This document shows, piece by piece, positions 1-8,247 of a stretch of 64,000 bases of DNA. A model generated the notes under the pieces. That model saw only the letters and a program-made list of their open reading frames with translations. It was not told where the DNA came from and ran no database searches. This stretch comes from Flavobacterium sp. WV_118_3. Lineage in GTDB: Bacteria > Bacteroidota > Bacteroidia > Flavobacteriales > Flavobacteriaceae. A program made the position numbers and the translations under genes. The stretch's first letter is position 1. The number at the start of each line of letters is the position of its first letter. Location: NCBI RefSeq assembly GCF_039778605.1, contig NZ_CP156060.1, positions 744,001 through 808,000 of the forward strand. The letters are read 5' to 3'.

Positions 1-219
1 TTCTTTGGCTCTTTCAATGTCGCCTCCGGTTCGAAGATCGGCGTAGGCTTGGAGCATGTTGGCTACCGAATAGGGATTTTGTAATTGTACCGCTTCATCG
101 GGTAAGCGTTGCCCTATGGCATTTGTTGTTGCGGACGAATCTTCGGTCCAGTCTTTGTTGTCGCAACTGCCCAATACAAGTAGACCAGTTGCTAAAATTC
201 CCAGAAAAATTTTTTTCAT
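1..219 (-). CDS. Lipoprotein, N-terminal part (runs off left edge)
   Basis: The reading frame is open from the ATG at 217-219 to the window edge, giving the first 73 residues. It begins MKKIFLGILATGLLVLGSC, a lipoprotein signal peptide with lipobox LGSC (Cys19), so the product is probably anchored to a membrane facing the periplasm or the surface. The visible mature part contains QNPYSVANMLQAYADL and no motif I can assign. It lies downstream of, and co-oriented with, the receptor gene that ends at 275, so the two may be co-transcribed. The function is unknown. Confidence 0.75.
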   Translation of the reverse strand, partial: MKKIFLGILATGLLVLGSCDNKDWTEDSSATTNAIGQRLPDEAVQLQNPYSVANMLQAYADLRTGGDIERAKE

Positions 220-274
220 TTTTTGTTTTTAAGGTTAATAGTAAGGTGTTAATCGTTATGTTTGATGTAGTTTA

Positions 275-2911
275 TTACCACTCGAAACCAATTCCGAAAC
301 CGATATATCCGGCCAGTCGGGTGATGGTTTCACGGCTAAAACTGTTGTTACTGTTACTGGTAGCGATTATTTCCGGATTGCTGATGTTGAAAATATTATT
401 GCCTTCGATCCAGTATTTAAAACGGGTTTTTGGTTTTTTACAGGTTAGTTTAAAATCAGTTTTAAAAAACTGACGCTCACTATCGGTAGTCGAAAAATGC
501 TCCAGACTATTGTCCAATCGGTAAATTAGACTTTCATTAATTTGTCCGTTAAAATTTAAAAATGGCGTCCATTTACGGGTGTAAATTTTGCTGTCAAAGA
601 GTTGGTAATGCGTTTCATAATTCGAATACTGACTGCCTACTTCGTAATTGAACCAGCTGTCTTTAAAAGAACTGATCAATGAAAAACGTACCGAAAAATT
701 ATTAGTTCGGTAATCATTTTGCTGATCGCCTATGAAGTTATAGCTCTCAGTAAGCCAATAGGAAAATGTCGCTTTTGCTTTGGATTTGAGCGGTTTTATA
801 CGTTGCTCCACACTCATCAGATTGTTCCAGGAATAACCGCTGGCATCGTTACGATAGGCGATATAGTTGTAATTGCCGGCGTTGATACTGTTGCTGGTGT
901 TTTCGTTTTTGTTGCGGGAATAGGACGAATTGGCCAAAAATAAAAAGCCATTGTAAAGGTCAAACTTGAAATAGTTGAGCGACAGTATATTTTGTTCAAA
1001 TGGTTTCTCGAATACAATAGTACTAGGGTTGTAATAATTCCGATAATCGTCGGCATATAGAAAATTGTTTTGTAGGTCGCTGGCATAAAAACTAATGTTT
1101 CGGTTGTAGCTTAAACTCAGATAATGCAAATCGGTAAAAGCGAGTTTTACTTGTGCAAATGGTAGCAGATAGGCTTTAGTGGTGCCAGATGGCTGTAAAA
1201 AATAATTGCGGAATTCCAGTTTGGCATTGTATTGTAACAGGGAAACCGCCTTTTTAACCGATACGTCTGCAAAGGCATAATTACTATTTCGATTAATTTG
1301 CGGCTGACCAGTGACTAATGCCGATTGCAGGAGTTCTAAAGACGAACGGTTCCAGATAAAACCGGCATTACCACGTACAATATGATCACTTATTTTTTGC
1401 GTGTATTTGCTAAAAATACCGATTTCATTACTCTTAAAAACATATTGCTGATCAAGCCGCTGATAGGGCGGAAGTAAGGTTTGCTGGTCGGAGAGAAAAT
1501 CATAACGATTGTCCTGTTTTTTAAATTCCTGATAAGCATTTATCGAAAGTAATTTATTACGGGCGAGCTTGGTAACATAGCTCAATTGTTGCCCGAAATT
1601 AAGTTTGATCGCTTTGTTGTCTTCTTCAAAATTCTGTGGTTGACCGTTTAGAATACTTTCGGTGTCCCGTTGGCCTTTGTCGTGTCCGGAATCCAGAATA
1701 GCGGAATAATTGATCAGGTTATCTTTGTTTGGTTTGTACTCCAGATTTACTTTTGTCTGGTTAAATAAAAAGGTCATCTTACCGGCTATAGCATCCTCGG
1801 ATTGTAGTGGATTGGTTGTATTGAAAAATGTTTTTTCAACCCAACGTTGTTCGGTAAAACGGGATTGATTTAAAATGCTAAAAGCGTTAATACTCAATTT
1901 ATCTGTTGGCATGGCGCTTATGTTAAGTGCCGCGGTATGAGAACGACTGGTTTTGTTATTTTCGTTGGCAACCAGAAATTTTGGGATTTTCCCGGATCCG
2001 AAATCCGGATTGCCCATGTCGTTGTTTCGGATGTCTGATTTGATGTTGCCGTCCATATCCATATAATCCCGAAGACTAATCGCCTGTTCGCCCAGGTTAT
2101 TACTGTCAAGAATAGCACTGGCATTAAATTTTGGCATAAAACGAAACAGGTTGCTGTGCATTTTATACCGATCGTCATAAGCCGATAATCCGGCAATATC
2201 TCCGGTAATTTTGCCAAGGTATTCTTCTTTGATATGGATGTTCAACGCTTTTTTGTTATTGGTTCCTTCGATGTCTTTTATGGCGCCAAAGGTTTCATAA
2301 TTGTTGATCAAATCAATATCGTCAATCATTTTAGCATTTAGGTTTTCGGTGGCCATTTTATGGTTTTTACCAAAAAAAGGTTTTCCATTGATCAGTAATT
2401 CTTCGATGACTTTTCCCTGGGATTTTATTTTGCCGTTATCGTCAATTTCAAGGCCGGGAAGTTTTTCGATAATGTTTTTAAGCTTTTCTTCGTTTCCGGT
2501 TGTAAAGGCGTTGATATTATAGCGAATCGTATCGCCTTTTTGCTGTGCTGTTGCACGTGAACCCTGTACGATTACTTCGTTGAGTTGTTTGGATTTAGGA
2601 CGTAGTTTAATTGGAAGCTGGATTTCAGTTCCGGAATTGGAAACGCTGAGTTGATGATATTCCGGATCATATGCAATATGATTGATTTCCAGTATATAAT
2701 TTCCAGGGGGGGGGAGCGCTAAGGTAAATTTCCCGCTATCATCGGATAATACATAGCTTACAGTAGCATTCGTCTGACTGTCGATGAGTTGCAGGGTTGC
2801 CCCGGAAATGCCCTTTTCTGACTGGTAGTCGGTTAGGATACCGGTAATGTTCTGGGCATTTAGGAGCGTGGGGATAACTAGAATAAGCAGTACAAAAAAA
2901 GTTCGGATCAT
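275..2911 (-). CDS. TonB-dependent-receptor-like outer membrane beta-barrel protein
   Basis: This 878-residue protein has the layout of a Bacteroidota outer-membrane receptor. Residues 1-19 form a signal peptide ending LLNAQ. Residues about 20-105 form a carboxypeptidase-regulatory-like beta domain (GILTDYQSEKGISGATLQ). Next comes a plug-like domain with GDTIRYNINAF and KLPGLEIDDNGKI. The remainder is beta-barrel-type sequence rich in aromatic residues, ending in the terminal aromatic FGIGFEW. No SusD partner is present. Its start directly abuts the stop of the upstream GLPGLI gene, so the two form a translationally coupled pair, a pairing often seen in flavobacteria. The substrate is unknown, and transport as opposed to a structural role cannot be decided from sequence. 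Confidence 0.9.
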   Translation of the reverse strand: MIRTFFVLLILVIPTLLNAQNITGILTDYQSEKGISGATLQLIDSQTNATVSYVLSDDSGKFTLALPPPGNYILEINHIAYDPEYHQLSVSNSGTEIQLPIKLRPKSKQLNEVIVQGSRATAQQKGDTIRYNINAFTTGNEEKLKNIIEKLPGLEIDDNGKIKSQGKVIEELLINGKPFFGKNHKMATENLNAKMIDDIDLINNYETFGAIKDIEGTNNKKALNIHIKEEYLGKITGDIAGLSAYDDRYKMHSNLFRFMPKFNASAILDSNNLGEQAISLRDYMDMDGNIKSDIRNNDMGNPDFGSGKIPKFLVANENNKTSRSHTAALNISAMPTDKLSINAFSILNQSRFTEQRWVEKTFFNTTNPLQSEDAIAGKMTFLFNQTKVNLEYKPNKDNLINYSAILDSGHDKGQRDTESILNGQPQNFEEDNKAIKLNFGQQLSYVTKLARNKLLSINAYQEFKKQDNRYDFLSDQQTLLPPYQRLDQQYVFKSNEIGIFSKYTQKISDHIVRGNAGFIWNRSSLELLQSALVTGQPQINRNSNYAFADVSVKKAVSLLQYNAKLEFRNYFLQPSGTTKAYLLPFAQVKLAFTDLHYLSLSYNRNISFYASDLQNNFLYADDYRNYYNPSTIVFEKPFEQNILSLNYFKFDLYNGFLFLANSSYSRNKNENTSNSINAGNYNYIAYRNDASGYSWNNLMSVEQRIKPLKSKAKATFSYWLTESYNFIGDQQNDYRTNNFSVRFSLISSFKDSWFNYEVGSQYSNYETHYQLFDSKIYTRKWTPFLNFNGQINESLIYRLDNSLEHFSTTDSERQFFKTDFKLTCKKPKTRFKYWIEGNNIFNISNPEIIATSNSNNSFSRETITRLAGYIGFGIGFEW

Positions 2912-3646
2912 TTAGTTCTGGTTTAACACATTCCCCATTCCTCTTTTTAGTTGATCAACTTTTTCGTTTCGGTCTTTTATATAGTTTTCTTTGGATATTT
3001 TCTGTCCCTTAGAAGGTTTTTCAAAGTCAAATTGCGCTATCGATGCGACTTTTATAGCATGATACGTTTTGGTATCCGTTGTCAGGTCGATAATTAGTCC
3101 TGGTAATCCCCAGTAGTCTTTTGGACCGTCATTTATCGGAAGGGAAGGCGCATACCAGGCAGTAACGTTTTCACCGTTTACAACCGCTGTGGCTTTTTTA
3201 CAATTGAATTCGCCAATTTTTTTTGTTTCATTGATCAATTTCCAGTTGATTTTCTCCAGTTTGTCCGAGACAAGGAAAGCTTTGCCTAACAGATCGGCTT
3301 CCTGAAGGTATTCGTTTGTTTTTTGATTTTTGTATATACCACCATTTTTTTTACCGATGTTGACGGTTTTGAATTTGGAGTTGCTTTCATTTAATCCACT
3401 GTCTTTTTCGGAAGTGTCATTCGCATTTTGTTCGTTATACAATGAGATACCATCTTTGTAGTATAATGTAAATGTTTTAACCTGTGAGAGGTATTTGGAT
3501 ACACGTTCGCGTGTTGCCGGATCGGTTACATTTTTTAACTGGTTCTCAATATTTGCCTGTTCTTCGTAGGTTATTTTGGAGGTTTGTGCCGTGATAGTCT
3601 GATTCATGCCGATACTGGTTAGTAGGATAAAAATGTAACGTTTCAT
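2912..3646 (-). CDS. GLPGLI family protein
   Basis: This 244-residue secreted protein has a signal peptide ending TITAQ. It carries the family's diagnostic segment in the form DYWGLPGLIIDLTTD, preceded by VTAWYAPSLPINDGP. GLPGLI proteins are periplasmic or surface proteins of unknown function, usually encoded beside an outer-membrane barrel of the kind found immediately downstream here (zero-base spacing). A well-formed Bacteroidota promoter lies about 50 bases upstream, so this gene probably heads the operon. Length and motif fit the family. Its role is not established. Confidence 0.9.
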   Translation of the reverse strand: MKRYIFILLTSIGMNQTITAQTSKITYEEQANIENQLKNVTDPATRERVSKYLSQVKTFTLYYKDGISLYNEQNANDTSEKDSGLNESNSKFKTVNIGKKNGGIYKNQKTNEYLQEADLLGKAFLVSDKLEKINWKLINETKKIGEFNCKKATAVVNGENVTAWYAPSLPINDGPKDYWGLPGLIIDLTTDTKTYHAIKVASIAQFDFEKPSKGQKISKENYIKDRNEKVDQLKRGMGNVLNQN

Positions 3647-3696
3647 AGGAATATTATTTATTGAGGCTTTATTTGTAACTTTTGGTGTGACTTAAT

Positions 3697-3728
3697 CAAA
3701 AATATGATATTTTGACTAAAAAACAAAA
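3697..3728 (-). promoter_or_regulatory. Bacteroidota-type promoter for the GLPGLI/receptor operon
   Basis: On the minus strand there is TTTTG (3728-3724), a 19-base spacer, then TATTTTTG (3704-3697), matching TTG-N17-23-TAnnTTTG. The distance to the GLPGLI start codon at 3646 is about 50 bases. The upstream box overlaps the terminator of the preceding gene. Confidence 0.6.
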
Positions 3729-3756
3729 TGTCTGTTATTTATGTAACAGACATTTT
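3725..3756 (-). terminator. Intrinsic terminator of the small secreted protein gene
   Basis: A perfect 13-bp stem (3725-3737 with 3744-3756, AAAATGTCTGTTA and its complement) has a 6-base loop. On the minus strand it is followed by TTTTGTTTTTT. It lies just past the stop of the 3767-3997 gene. Confidence 0.75.
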
Positions 3757-3766
3757 GCGAATATTT

Positions 3767-3997
3767 CTAGTTGATTACTAAAAATACGTGATAAGTTCCA
3801 ACATAGACACCATCCACGTATACATCGTAAACGCCTAAATAGATAGCTTCTCCAACTTCATCGGCAGTTTGGCCTAATACCATGTTACTGGTTAATTCAA
3901 TTGAAGGATTCGCGTTTGGTGCTACTTTTTTAGAAGTTGCTGCTGAAGCAAATACACAAGGCAGAATCATTGCTGCCATCAAAATAAATTTTTTCAT
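3767..3997 (-). CDS. Small secreted protein of unknown function
   Basis: This 76-residue protein starts at the ATG at 3995-3997 (MKKFILMAAMILPCVFASAA). An upstream in-frame extension exists but would precede the signal peptide. The signal peptide leaves a mature peptide of about 55 residues ending in a repetitive aliphatic/aromatic stretch (YLGVYDVYVDGVYVGTYHVF), possibly a small beta hairpin. The gene is monocistronic, with its own -7 promoter box upstream and a strong terminator downstream. I do not recognise a family. Peptide-sized exported proteins are common in flavobacteria, but nothing here indicates a role. Confidence 0.6.
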   Translation of the reverse strand: MKKFILMAAMILPCVFASAATSKKVAPNANPSIELTSNMVLGQTADEVGEAIYLGVYDVYVDGVYVGTYHVFLVIN

Positions 3998-4027
3998 AAT
4001 TAAAATTTTTTGATAATTAGTTGAAAA

Positions 4028-4035
4028 CAAATCTA
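4028..4035 (-). promoter_or_regulatory. -7 box (TAGATTTG) upstream of small secreted protein
   Basis: On the minus strand TAGATTTG fits TAnnTTTG and sits about 31 bases from the start codon. No clear TTG box lies at the right spacing, so this is a partial match. Confidence 0.4.
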
Positions 4036-4361
4036 TTGAAAAAATATATTGCTTCTATTGGAAATGATAAATTCGGCCTTATTTTTATTAAATTATCATT
4101 AGTAAAAGATTAATTAATGGTGCAAAATGTGAATATTTTAAAAAATCAATCTATTTTTTTAGATATTTTGAACAGGTAAATTGGTTATATTTTTGTTTTA
4201 ATAGGTTTTGTATTGTTAAAAAACATATGTTTCGTTTTAAAATCAGTATTGTTTGATAATTTGTAACAAAATGATAAATAATTTAATTTAAAAATACTTT
4301 TGTGAAATCAGGTTGAATAAAATACAGATAGTAGTAAAAAAAAATATATAGACATAAAAAA
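4036..4361. other. A+T-rich gene-free stretch
   Basis: Apart from the -7 box at its left edge and the terminator at its right edge, this stretch contains only A+T-rich sequence. I see no open frame of useful length, repeat or RNA-like structure in it. Confidence 0.5.
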
Positions 4362-4381
4362 AACCGCTTAGAAAAGCGGTT
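4362..4381 (-). terminator. Intrinsic terminator of the TetR gene
   Basis: The stem AACCGCTT/AAGCGGTT has a 4-base loop and is followed on the minus strand by a run of T residues. It lies 23 bases past the TetR stop codon. Confidence 0.85.
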
Positions 4382-4404
4382 GCTGTATAAAGGTATTTTA
4401 AGAA

Positions 4405-5100
4405 CTATTTTTTTGTTTTTTCAGCAGCTTCATAGCCAAAAGCTACAATTTGTGCTAACGCATCTAAAATGGCTTGTTTTCCGTCGGGTTGGTTAACATC
4501 AATACCGCAAATCGTAACGCCATTGGTCTTGGCATGTAGGGAAAGATAGTAGATTCCGCCAATCATTACGGCTGTTATAGCTCTCATATTAACACCGGTG
4601 CCTTCAAAATAGGGATCCGAATATTTGAATAGTTCTTCGCCTACTTTTTCTCGTAATTCGGCAATTTCAATTAAAAGCGGGTTAACTTCACTAAGTTCCC
4701 AAAGGATCATTTTTTGCATCTCGACGTCTTCAAGAAAGGCATTAAAATGACCTTGCAGAAAATGTTGACCATCCGTTACGCTGACGTGATTCTGCGTAAT
4801 GATGTCTGGAACTATTTCATCGTCATACGAATTCGCCCAGTAATCCCGTTTCCTGATATAGGTTTCAATAAGATTGTTTACATCACCAAAATACGCGTAA
4901 ATCAGTTTACGGTCTAAACCTGCAGCTGCTGCTATTTTTGCAATAGTGAGACCTGTATAACCTTCCGATCTCAGGACAATTCCCACTGCATCAACAAGTT
5001 TTTGCATCGTTCGGGCTTTTTCCTTTATCGGACCTTGCGATACTTTTCTTTTTTTGGGTTGACTTTCTTCCGGTTGCTCCTTATCTTTCATGATCGTCAT
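4405..5100 (-). CDS. TetR/AcrR family transcriptional regulator
   Basis: This protein of about 231 residues has a charged N-terminal tail followed by a TetR-type helix-turn-helix (LTIAKIAAAAGLDRKLIYAYF, split here by family position: recognition helix around RKLIYAYF) and a helical ligand/dimer domain. The start is ambiguous: ATG at 5100 is used, with alternatives at 5091 and an in-frame extension to 5115. The region before the HTH is unusually Lys/Glu/Pro-rich. Neighbours on both sides have their own signals, so no target gene is indicated. The family represses transcription and is relieved by a small ligand. Which ligand is unknown. Confidence 0.88.
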   Translation of the reverse strand: MTIMKDKEQPEESQPKKRKVSQGPIKEKARTMQKLVDAVGIVLRSEGYTGLTIAKIAAAAGLDRKLIYAYFGDVNNLIETYIRKRDYWANSYDDEIVPDIITQNHVSVTDGQHFLQGHFNAFLEDVEMQKMILWELSEVNPLLIEIAELREKVGEELFKYSDPYFEGTGVNMRAITAVMIGGIYYLSLHAKTNGVTICGIDVNQPDGKQAILDALAQIVAFGYEAAEKTKK

Positions 5101-5357
5101 TGATTTGCAGTGCAATATCCGACTTTTTAACTAAAAAGTCAAGTGGTTTTGAGGTTTATCTGTTGTTAGTGGCTTAGTAAGTCGTTTTGTCAGACCCTAT
5201 TACAGGAATGTAAAATAAAATGTGAACTATTGTACGTGTTGTTTTAAAATGATTTTGATAAGCTGTCATCTCCCGTTATTATTAGGATTGGCTCTAAATT
5301 TCTGAAACTATTGTTTTTTAACACAGGGAGTATTCACTATTTTAAAAGAGAGATTCT

Positions 5358-5365
5358 TATTTTTG
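5358..5365 (+). promoter_or_regulatory. -7 box (TATTTTTG) for MBL-fold hydrolase gene
   Basis: TATTTTTG fits TAnnTTTG and ends 17 bases before the TTG start codon at 5383, implying a very short leader. A correctly spaced TTG box is not evident. Confidence 0.45.
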
Positions 5366-5382
5366 TAAAAAAGAAGACTACT

Positions 5383-6147
5383 TTGAAAGTGTATTTTTTG
5401 GGTACGGGAACCTCACAAGGGATTCCTGTAATTGGAAGTGATCATCCGGTTTGCCTGAGCCGCGATACAAAAGATAAACGATTACGGGTTTCCGCTTTAC
5501 TAAGCTGGGAAAACCAGTCGTATGCTATTGATTGTGGTCCGGATTTCAGACAACAGATGCTGGCGGCCAATTGTCGTAAACTCGATGGTATTTTGTTTAC
5601 ACACGAACATGCGGATCATACAGCTGGACTAGACGATATCCGACCGTTTAATTTCCGACAGGGCGACATGCCAATTTATGGACATAAAAGAGTAATTGAA
5701 AGTCTGAAAAGACGTTTCGATTATATATTTGAAACCGAAAACCGCTATCCGGGTGCGCCATCCGTAACGGTAACGGAAGTGGAGAAGGATTCCGATTTCG
5801 AAATCGGTGGTAAAAAAGTGATTCCGGTAAATGCATGGCATGCAAACTTACAGGTGTTTGGCTATCGGATAGGTGATTTTGCCTATCTGACCGATGTAAA
5901 AACGATCGAACCCGAAGAAATCGAAAAATTAAGAGGATTAAAAGTCCTTGTTGTAAATGCACTCCGGATCGAACCCCATATTTCCCACTTTAATCTCGAG
6001 GAAGCACTGGCGTTTATTAAATTAATTCAGCCCGAAAGAGCTTACCTGACACACATCAGTCATCATATGGGATTCCACGAAGAAGTGCAGCAAACTCTGC
6101 CGGAAAATGTATTCCTGGCCTATGACAACCTAGAAATTGTAATTTAA
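5383..6147 (+). CDS. MBL-fold metallo-hydrolase (PhnP-like cyclic-phosphodiesterase family)
   Basis: I chose the TTG at 5383 as the start because family members begin with KVYFLGTGTSQGIPVIGS. The frame continues upstream without an ATG, and a -7 promoter box lies only 17 bases before it. The result is a 254-residue enzyme. The metal-binding motif is THEHADHTAGLDD (HxHxDH), with later ligands in NAWHANL, YLTDVK and LTHISHHMGF. This is a complete metallo-beta-lactamase fold of the PhnP/RNase Z-like branch, acting on phosphodiesters. The true substrate in Bacteroidota is not established. It is followed 5 bases later by a small coiled-coil protein gene, so the two are probably co-transcribed. Confidence 0.88.
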   Translation: MKVYFLGTGTSQGIPVIGSDHPVCLSRDTKDKRLRVSALLSWENQSYAIDCGPDFRQQMLAANCRKLDGILFTHEHADHTAGLDDIRPFNFRQGDMPIYGHKRVIESLKRRFDYIFETENRYPGAPSVTVTEVEKDSDFEIGGKKVIPVNAWHANLQVFGYRIGDFAYLTDVKTIEPEEIEKLRGLKVLVVNALRIEPHISHFNLEEALAFIKLIQPERAYLTHISHHMGFHEEVQQTLPENVFLAYDNLEIVI

Positions 6148-6152
6148 CCACT

Positions 6153-6650
6153 ATGAAAAAAGCAATACTTTATCTTTTTATCCTGTCATTACTGTTTAAT
6201 ATTTTTCAGTATATGAACTCGAATAAAATCCTCAAAACACAAGGTCAAGAACTCGAAAATGCCAAAACACGTATCACAAAAGTTCGGGATTCCATCACGA
6301 CTCTCCGGGAAGAAAAAAACGACAGTGATTATTTTTCTCTGGATTATGACGATGATGCACAGGAATATTTTTCACGCTATGATGTGTCTAAAGTCGCTGC
6401 CAAAGTGAAAGAAGATCTGGTAACGCTTAACGATGCTAAAATGGGTAACCGTTTGGTACCCTATGAGCCCATTAATGGAAATAAATTTATTATCAGTAAA
6501 ATAAAAATACTAAATCACCGTTGGATTATAGCCGACTTTTACAGCGGATCGGCTAGAGGGGAAGTCCTGTTAAAATATTTTTATAACGAAGATAAGCCTA
6601 CCGATTTCGAACGTATTGATGCGATTTTGTTTGCCAATACGGTACAATAA
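6153..6650 (+). CDS. Membrane-anchored coiled-coil protein of unknown function
   Basis: This 165-residue protein has a short N-terminal hydrophobic segment (AILYLFILSLLFNIFQY) that looks like a single membrane anchor. A Glu/Lys-rich heptad region (QGQELENAKTRITKV) follows, then an acidic stretch (DYFSLDYDDDAQEYFSRYD), then a compact C-terminal domain with HRWIIADFYSGSARGEVLLK. I do not recognise a named family, although the C-terminal part resembles small periplasmic hydrolase-associated proteins. It starts 5 bases after the MBL-fold gene, which argues for co-expression. Confidence 0.7.
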   Translation: MKKAILYLFILSLLFNIFQYMNSNKILKTQGQELENAKTRITKVRDSITTLREEKNDSDYFSLDYDDDAQEYFSRYDVSKVAAKVKEDLVTLNDAKMGNRLVPYEPINGNKFIISKIKILNHRWIIADFYSGSARGEVLLKYFYNEDKPTDFERIDAILFANTVQ

Positions 6651-6725
6651 TAGGATTATTTTGTAAATTTAAAATTTCAACAGCGTCTCTTTTCGATGGC
6701 ACTTTTGAAGCAAAACGATAATAGA

Positions 6726-7232
6726 ATGAAAAAAATATTGCCCTTACTTTTATGCAGTTTTCTTTTCGTATCCTGTGATTATATCATGAAAAAACACGAT
6801 GACGAAAAAGAGGTTGTAGTGAGTCCTAAACCGATGGTTCTGGGAACTGACCGGGACGAACACGGATGTGTTGGTTCTGCCGGTTATCGTTGGTCGGTAC
6901 TTAAAAAGGATTGTATTCGTGTGTTCGAAGAAGGTTTCCGTCTAAATCCGGTAAAAGAAACAACCGTTGACGAGGAAGAAGAAATCGAAGAACCAATTAT
7001 CAGTGGTTTTGTAACTTTCGAAAAAGATGGTGATCGGGCGGAGTTGTTTTTACCGGATAGTAATAATTCGGTTATCCTGACACGGGAAAAAGAAGGTAAA
7101 CCGTATTACGGAGCAGGTTGGACATTGGAAACCGAAGGCGGTTTAAAACTGATCCAAAAAGGAATCGTAAAATATAAAGGTGCCTTAACTGAAGAAAAAC
7201 AAGTAACGGGAAGTGATAATCCCGAGCAATAA
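6726..7232 (+). CDS. Lipoprotein of unknown function
   Basis: I chose the ATG at 6726 (MKKILPLLLCSFLFVSC) because it yields a proper lipoprotein signal with lipobox FVSC. Ten extra in-frame codons upstream lack sense as a leader. The 168-residue product contains a compact motif DEHGCVGSAGYRWSVLKKDC and CIRVFEEGFRLNP that looks conserved (paired cysteines). An acidic linker and a C-terminal domain with YGAGWTLETEGGL follow. It may be a small inhibitor- or scaffold-like periplasmic protein, but I cannot name a family with certainty. A bidirectional terminator follows immediately. Confidence 0.7.
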   Translation: MKKILPLLLCSFLFVSCDYIMKKHDDEKEVVVSPKPMVLGTDRDEHGCVGSAGYRWSVLKKDCIRVFEEGFRLNPVKETTVDEEEEIEEPIISGFVTFEKDGDRAELFLPDSNNSVILTREKEGKPYYGAGWTLETEGGLKLIQKGIVKYKGALTEEKQVTGSDNPEQ

Positions 7233-7259
7233 AAAAGTCCGGTGATTACCGGACTTTTT
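7232..7259. terminator. Bidirectional terminator between convergent genes
   Basis: The stem AAAAAGTCCGGT/ACCGGACTTTTT has a 4-base loop. It overlaps the stop codon of the plus-strand lipoprotein gene and precedes the end of the minus-strand hydrolase gene. The A/T tracts allow it to work in both directions. Confidence 0.9.
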
Positions 7260-7265
7260 AGTTTA

Positions 7266-7916
7266 TTATAAGGTTTGTTGCAACCAGTTTTTAAAATCGT
7301 AGAAGTTTTGCGGAGCGACTCCATGTCCTACCGGATATTCGTTATAAACGACATTCAATCCCAAAGCTTTTAAAAATTCAGGCGCTTTTCGAGCCCATTC
7401 TACCGGAATTACCTGGTCTACGGTTCCGTGGGAAATAAAAAAATCCAGTTTTGAAAGTGCTTTATCGGTATAACCATCAGCCAAAATAGCCGGATTGATG
7501 TACCCGCTTAAAGCGACTACGCGTTGTATTTTTTCCGGATCGGATAAAGCAACAGCATAACTTAAAATAGCACCCTGACTAAAACCAATCAAAGTAACTT
7601 TTGTCGGATCAATAGGGTAGGTTTCGATTAACTCCTCGATAAATTTACTAATAAGATCACGGGATTCGATCGCCTCATCGTCATCCGAAAATTTATTGGC
7701 ATCACTATCAAAGTGGATACTATACCAGGCATTTCCGTAAGGCGGCATCGGATGCGGTGCCCGTGCAGAAATAACATAATAATTGTCCGGTAGTTCCGAA
7801 GCGAATGAAAACAGATCTTCTTCATTGCTGCCGTATCCGTGCAATAGCAATAATAACGGATTTTTATCCGACTTGATTTTGGGTTCTCTAACGAGGTGAA
7901 ATAACGATAGACTCAT
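7266..7916 (-). CDS. Alpha/beta hydrolase, phospholipase/carboxylesterase family
   Basis: This 216-residue cytoplasmic protein has no signal peptide. It shows the oxyanion segment LLLHGYGSNEEDLFSFA, the nucleophile elbow GFSQGA (Ser of G-x-S-x-G), a probable acid in SHGTVDQVIP and a C-terminal catalytic His in YPVGHGVAP. Length and motif order match the serine esterase/YpfH-type carboxylesterase family. It is the last gene of a minus-strand run that begins at the BatA-like gene and sits one base after the DUF4870-like gene. The substrate is unknown. Confidence 0.88.
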   Translation of the reverse strand: MSLSLFHLVREPKIKSDKNPLLLLLHGYGSNEEDLFSFASELPDNYYVISARAPHPMPPYGNAWYSIHFDSDANKFSDDDEAIESRDLISKFIEELIETYPIDPTKVTLIGFSQGAILSYAVALSDPEKIQRVVALSGYINPAILADGYTDKALSKLDFFISHGTVDQVIPVEWARKAPEFLKALGLNVVYNEYPVGHGVAPQNFYDFKNWLQQTL

Positions 7917-7917
7917 T

Positions 7918-8244
7918 TTATGCTAAATTTTTAAACCAGTCCTGGAAGTATTTTCCCAGGATAGGAGTGATTTTCATTTCATTTTGGAAGGCACCCACGA
8001 TTCCGTAGGCCCAAAGCACAAAAAAGAAGATAAAAAATGCAGAAGAAGCCATCCAGCTATCGGCATATCCTACAAAATAAGCCAGGACATAAAAAGCAAG
8101 GTGTGTACCAAATGCCTGACGAATGTGAAAACCGGCAAATGGATTTTTAGTTTCCAGATTCATAAAAATAGCAATAATGGTTCCGATAATGGTGATATAG
8201 CTGATGATAGCTGTTGTTTTGCCTTGTTCTACAGTATTTTGCAT
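7918..8244 (-). CDS. DUF4870-type small membrane protein
   Basis: This 108-residue protein has about three membrane segments (AIISYITIIGTIIAIFMNL, THLAFYVLAYFVGYA, SAFFIFFFVLWAYGIVGAF) and the conserved FAGFHIRQAFG-type segment between the first two. This matches the DUF4870/'import component' family of small inner-membrane proteins. It is tightly packed between the dihydroorotase-like and the hydrolase genes (3- and 1-base gaps). The function is unknown. Confidence 0.75.
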   Translation of the reverse strand: MQNTVEQGKTTAIISYITIIGTIIAIFMNLETKNPFAGFHIRQAFGTHLAFYVLAYFVGYADSWMASSAFFIFFFVLWAYGIVGAFQNEMKITPILGKYFQDWFKNLA

Positions 8245-8247
8245 CTT

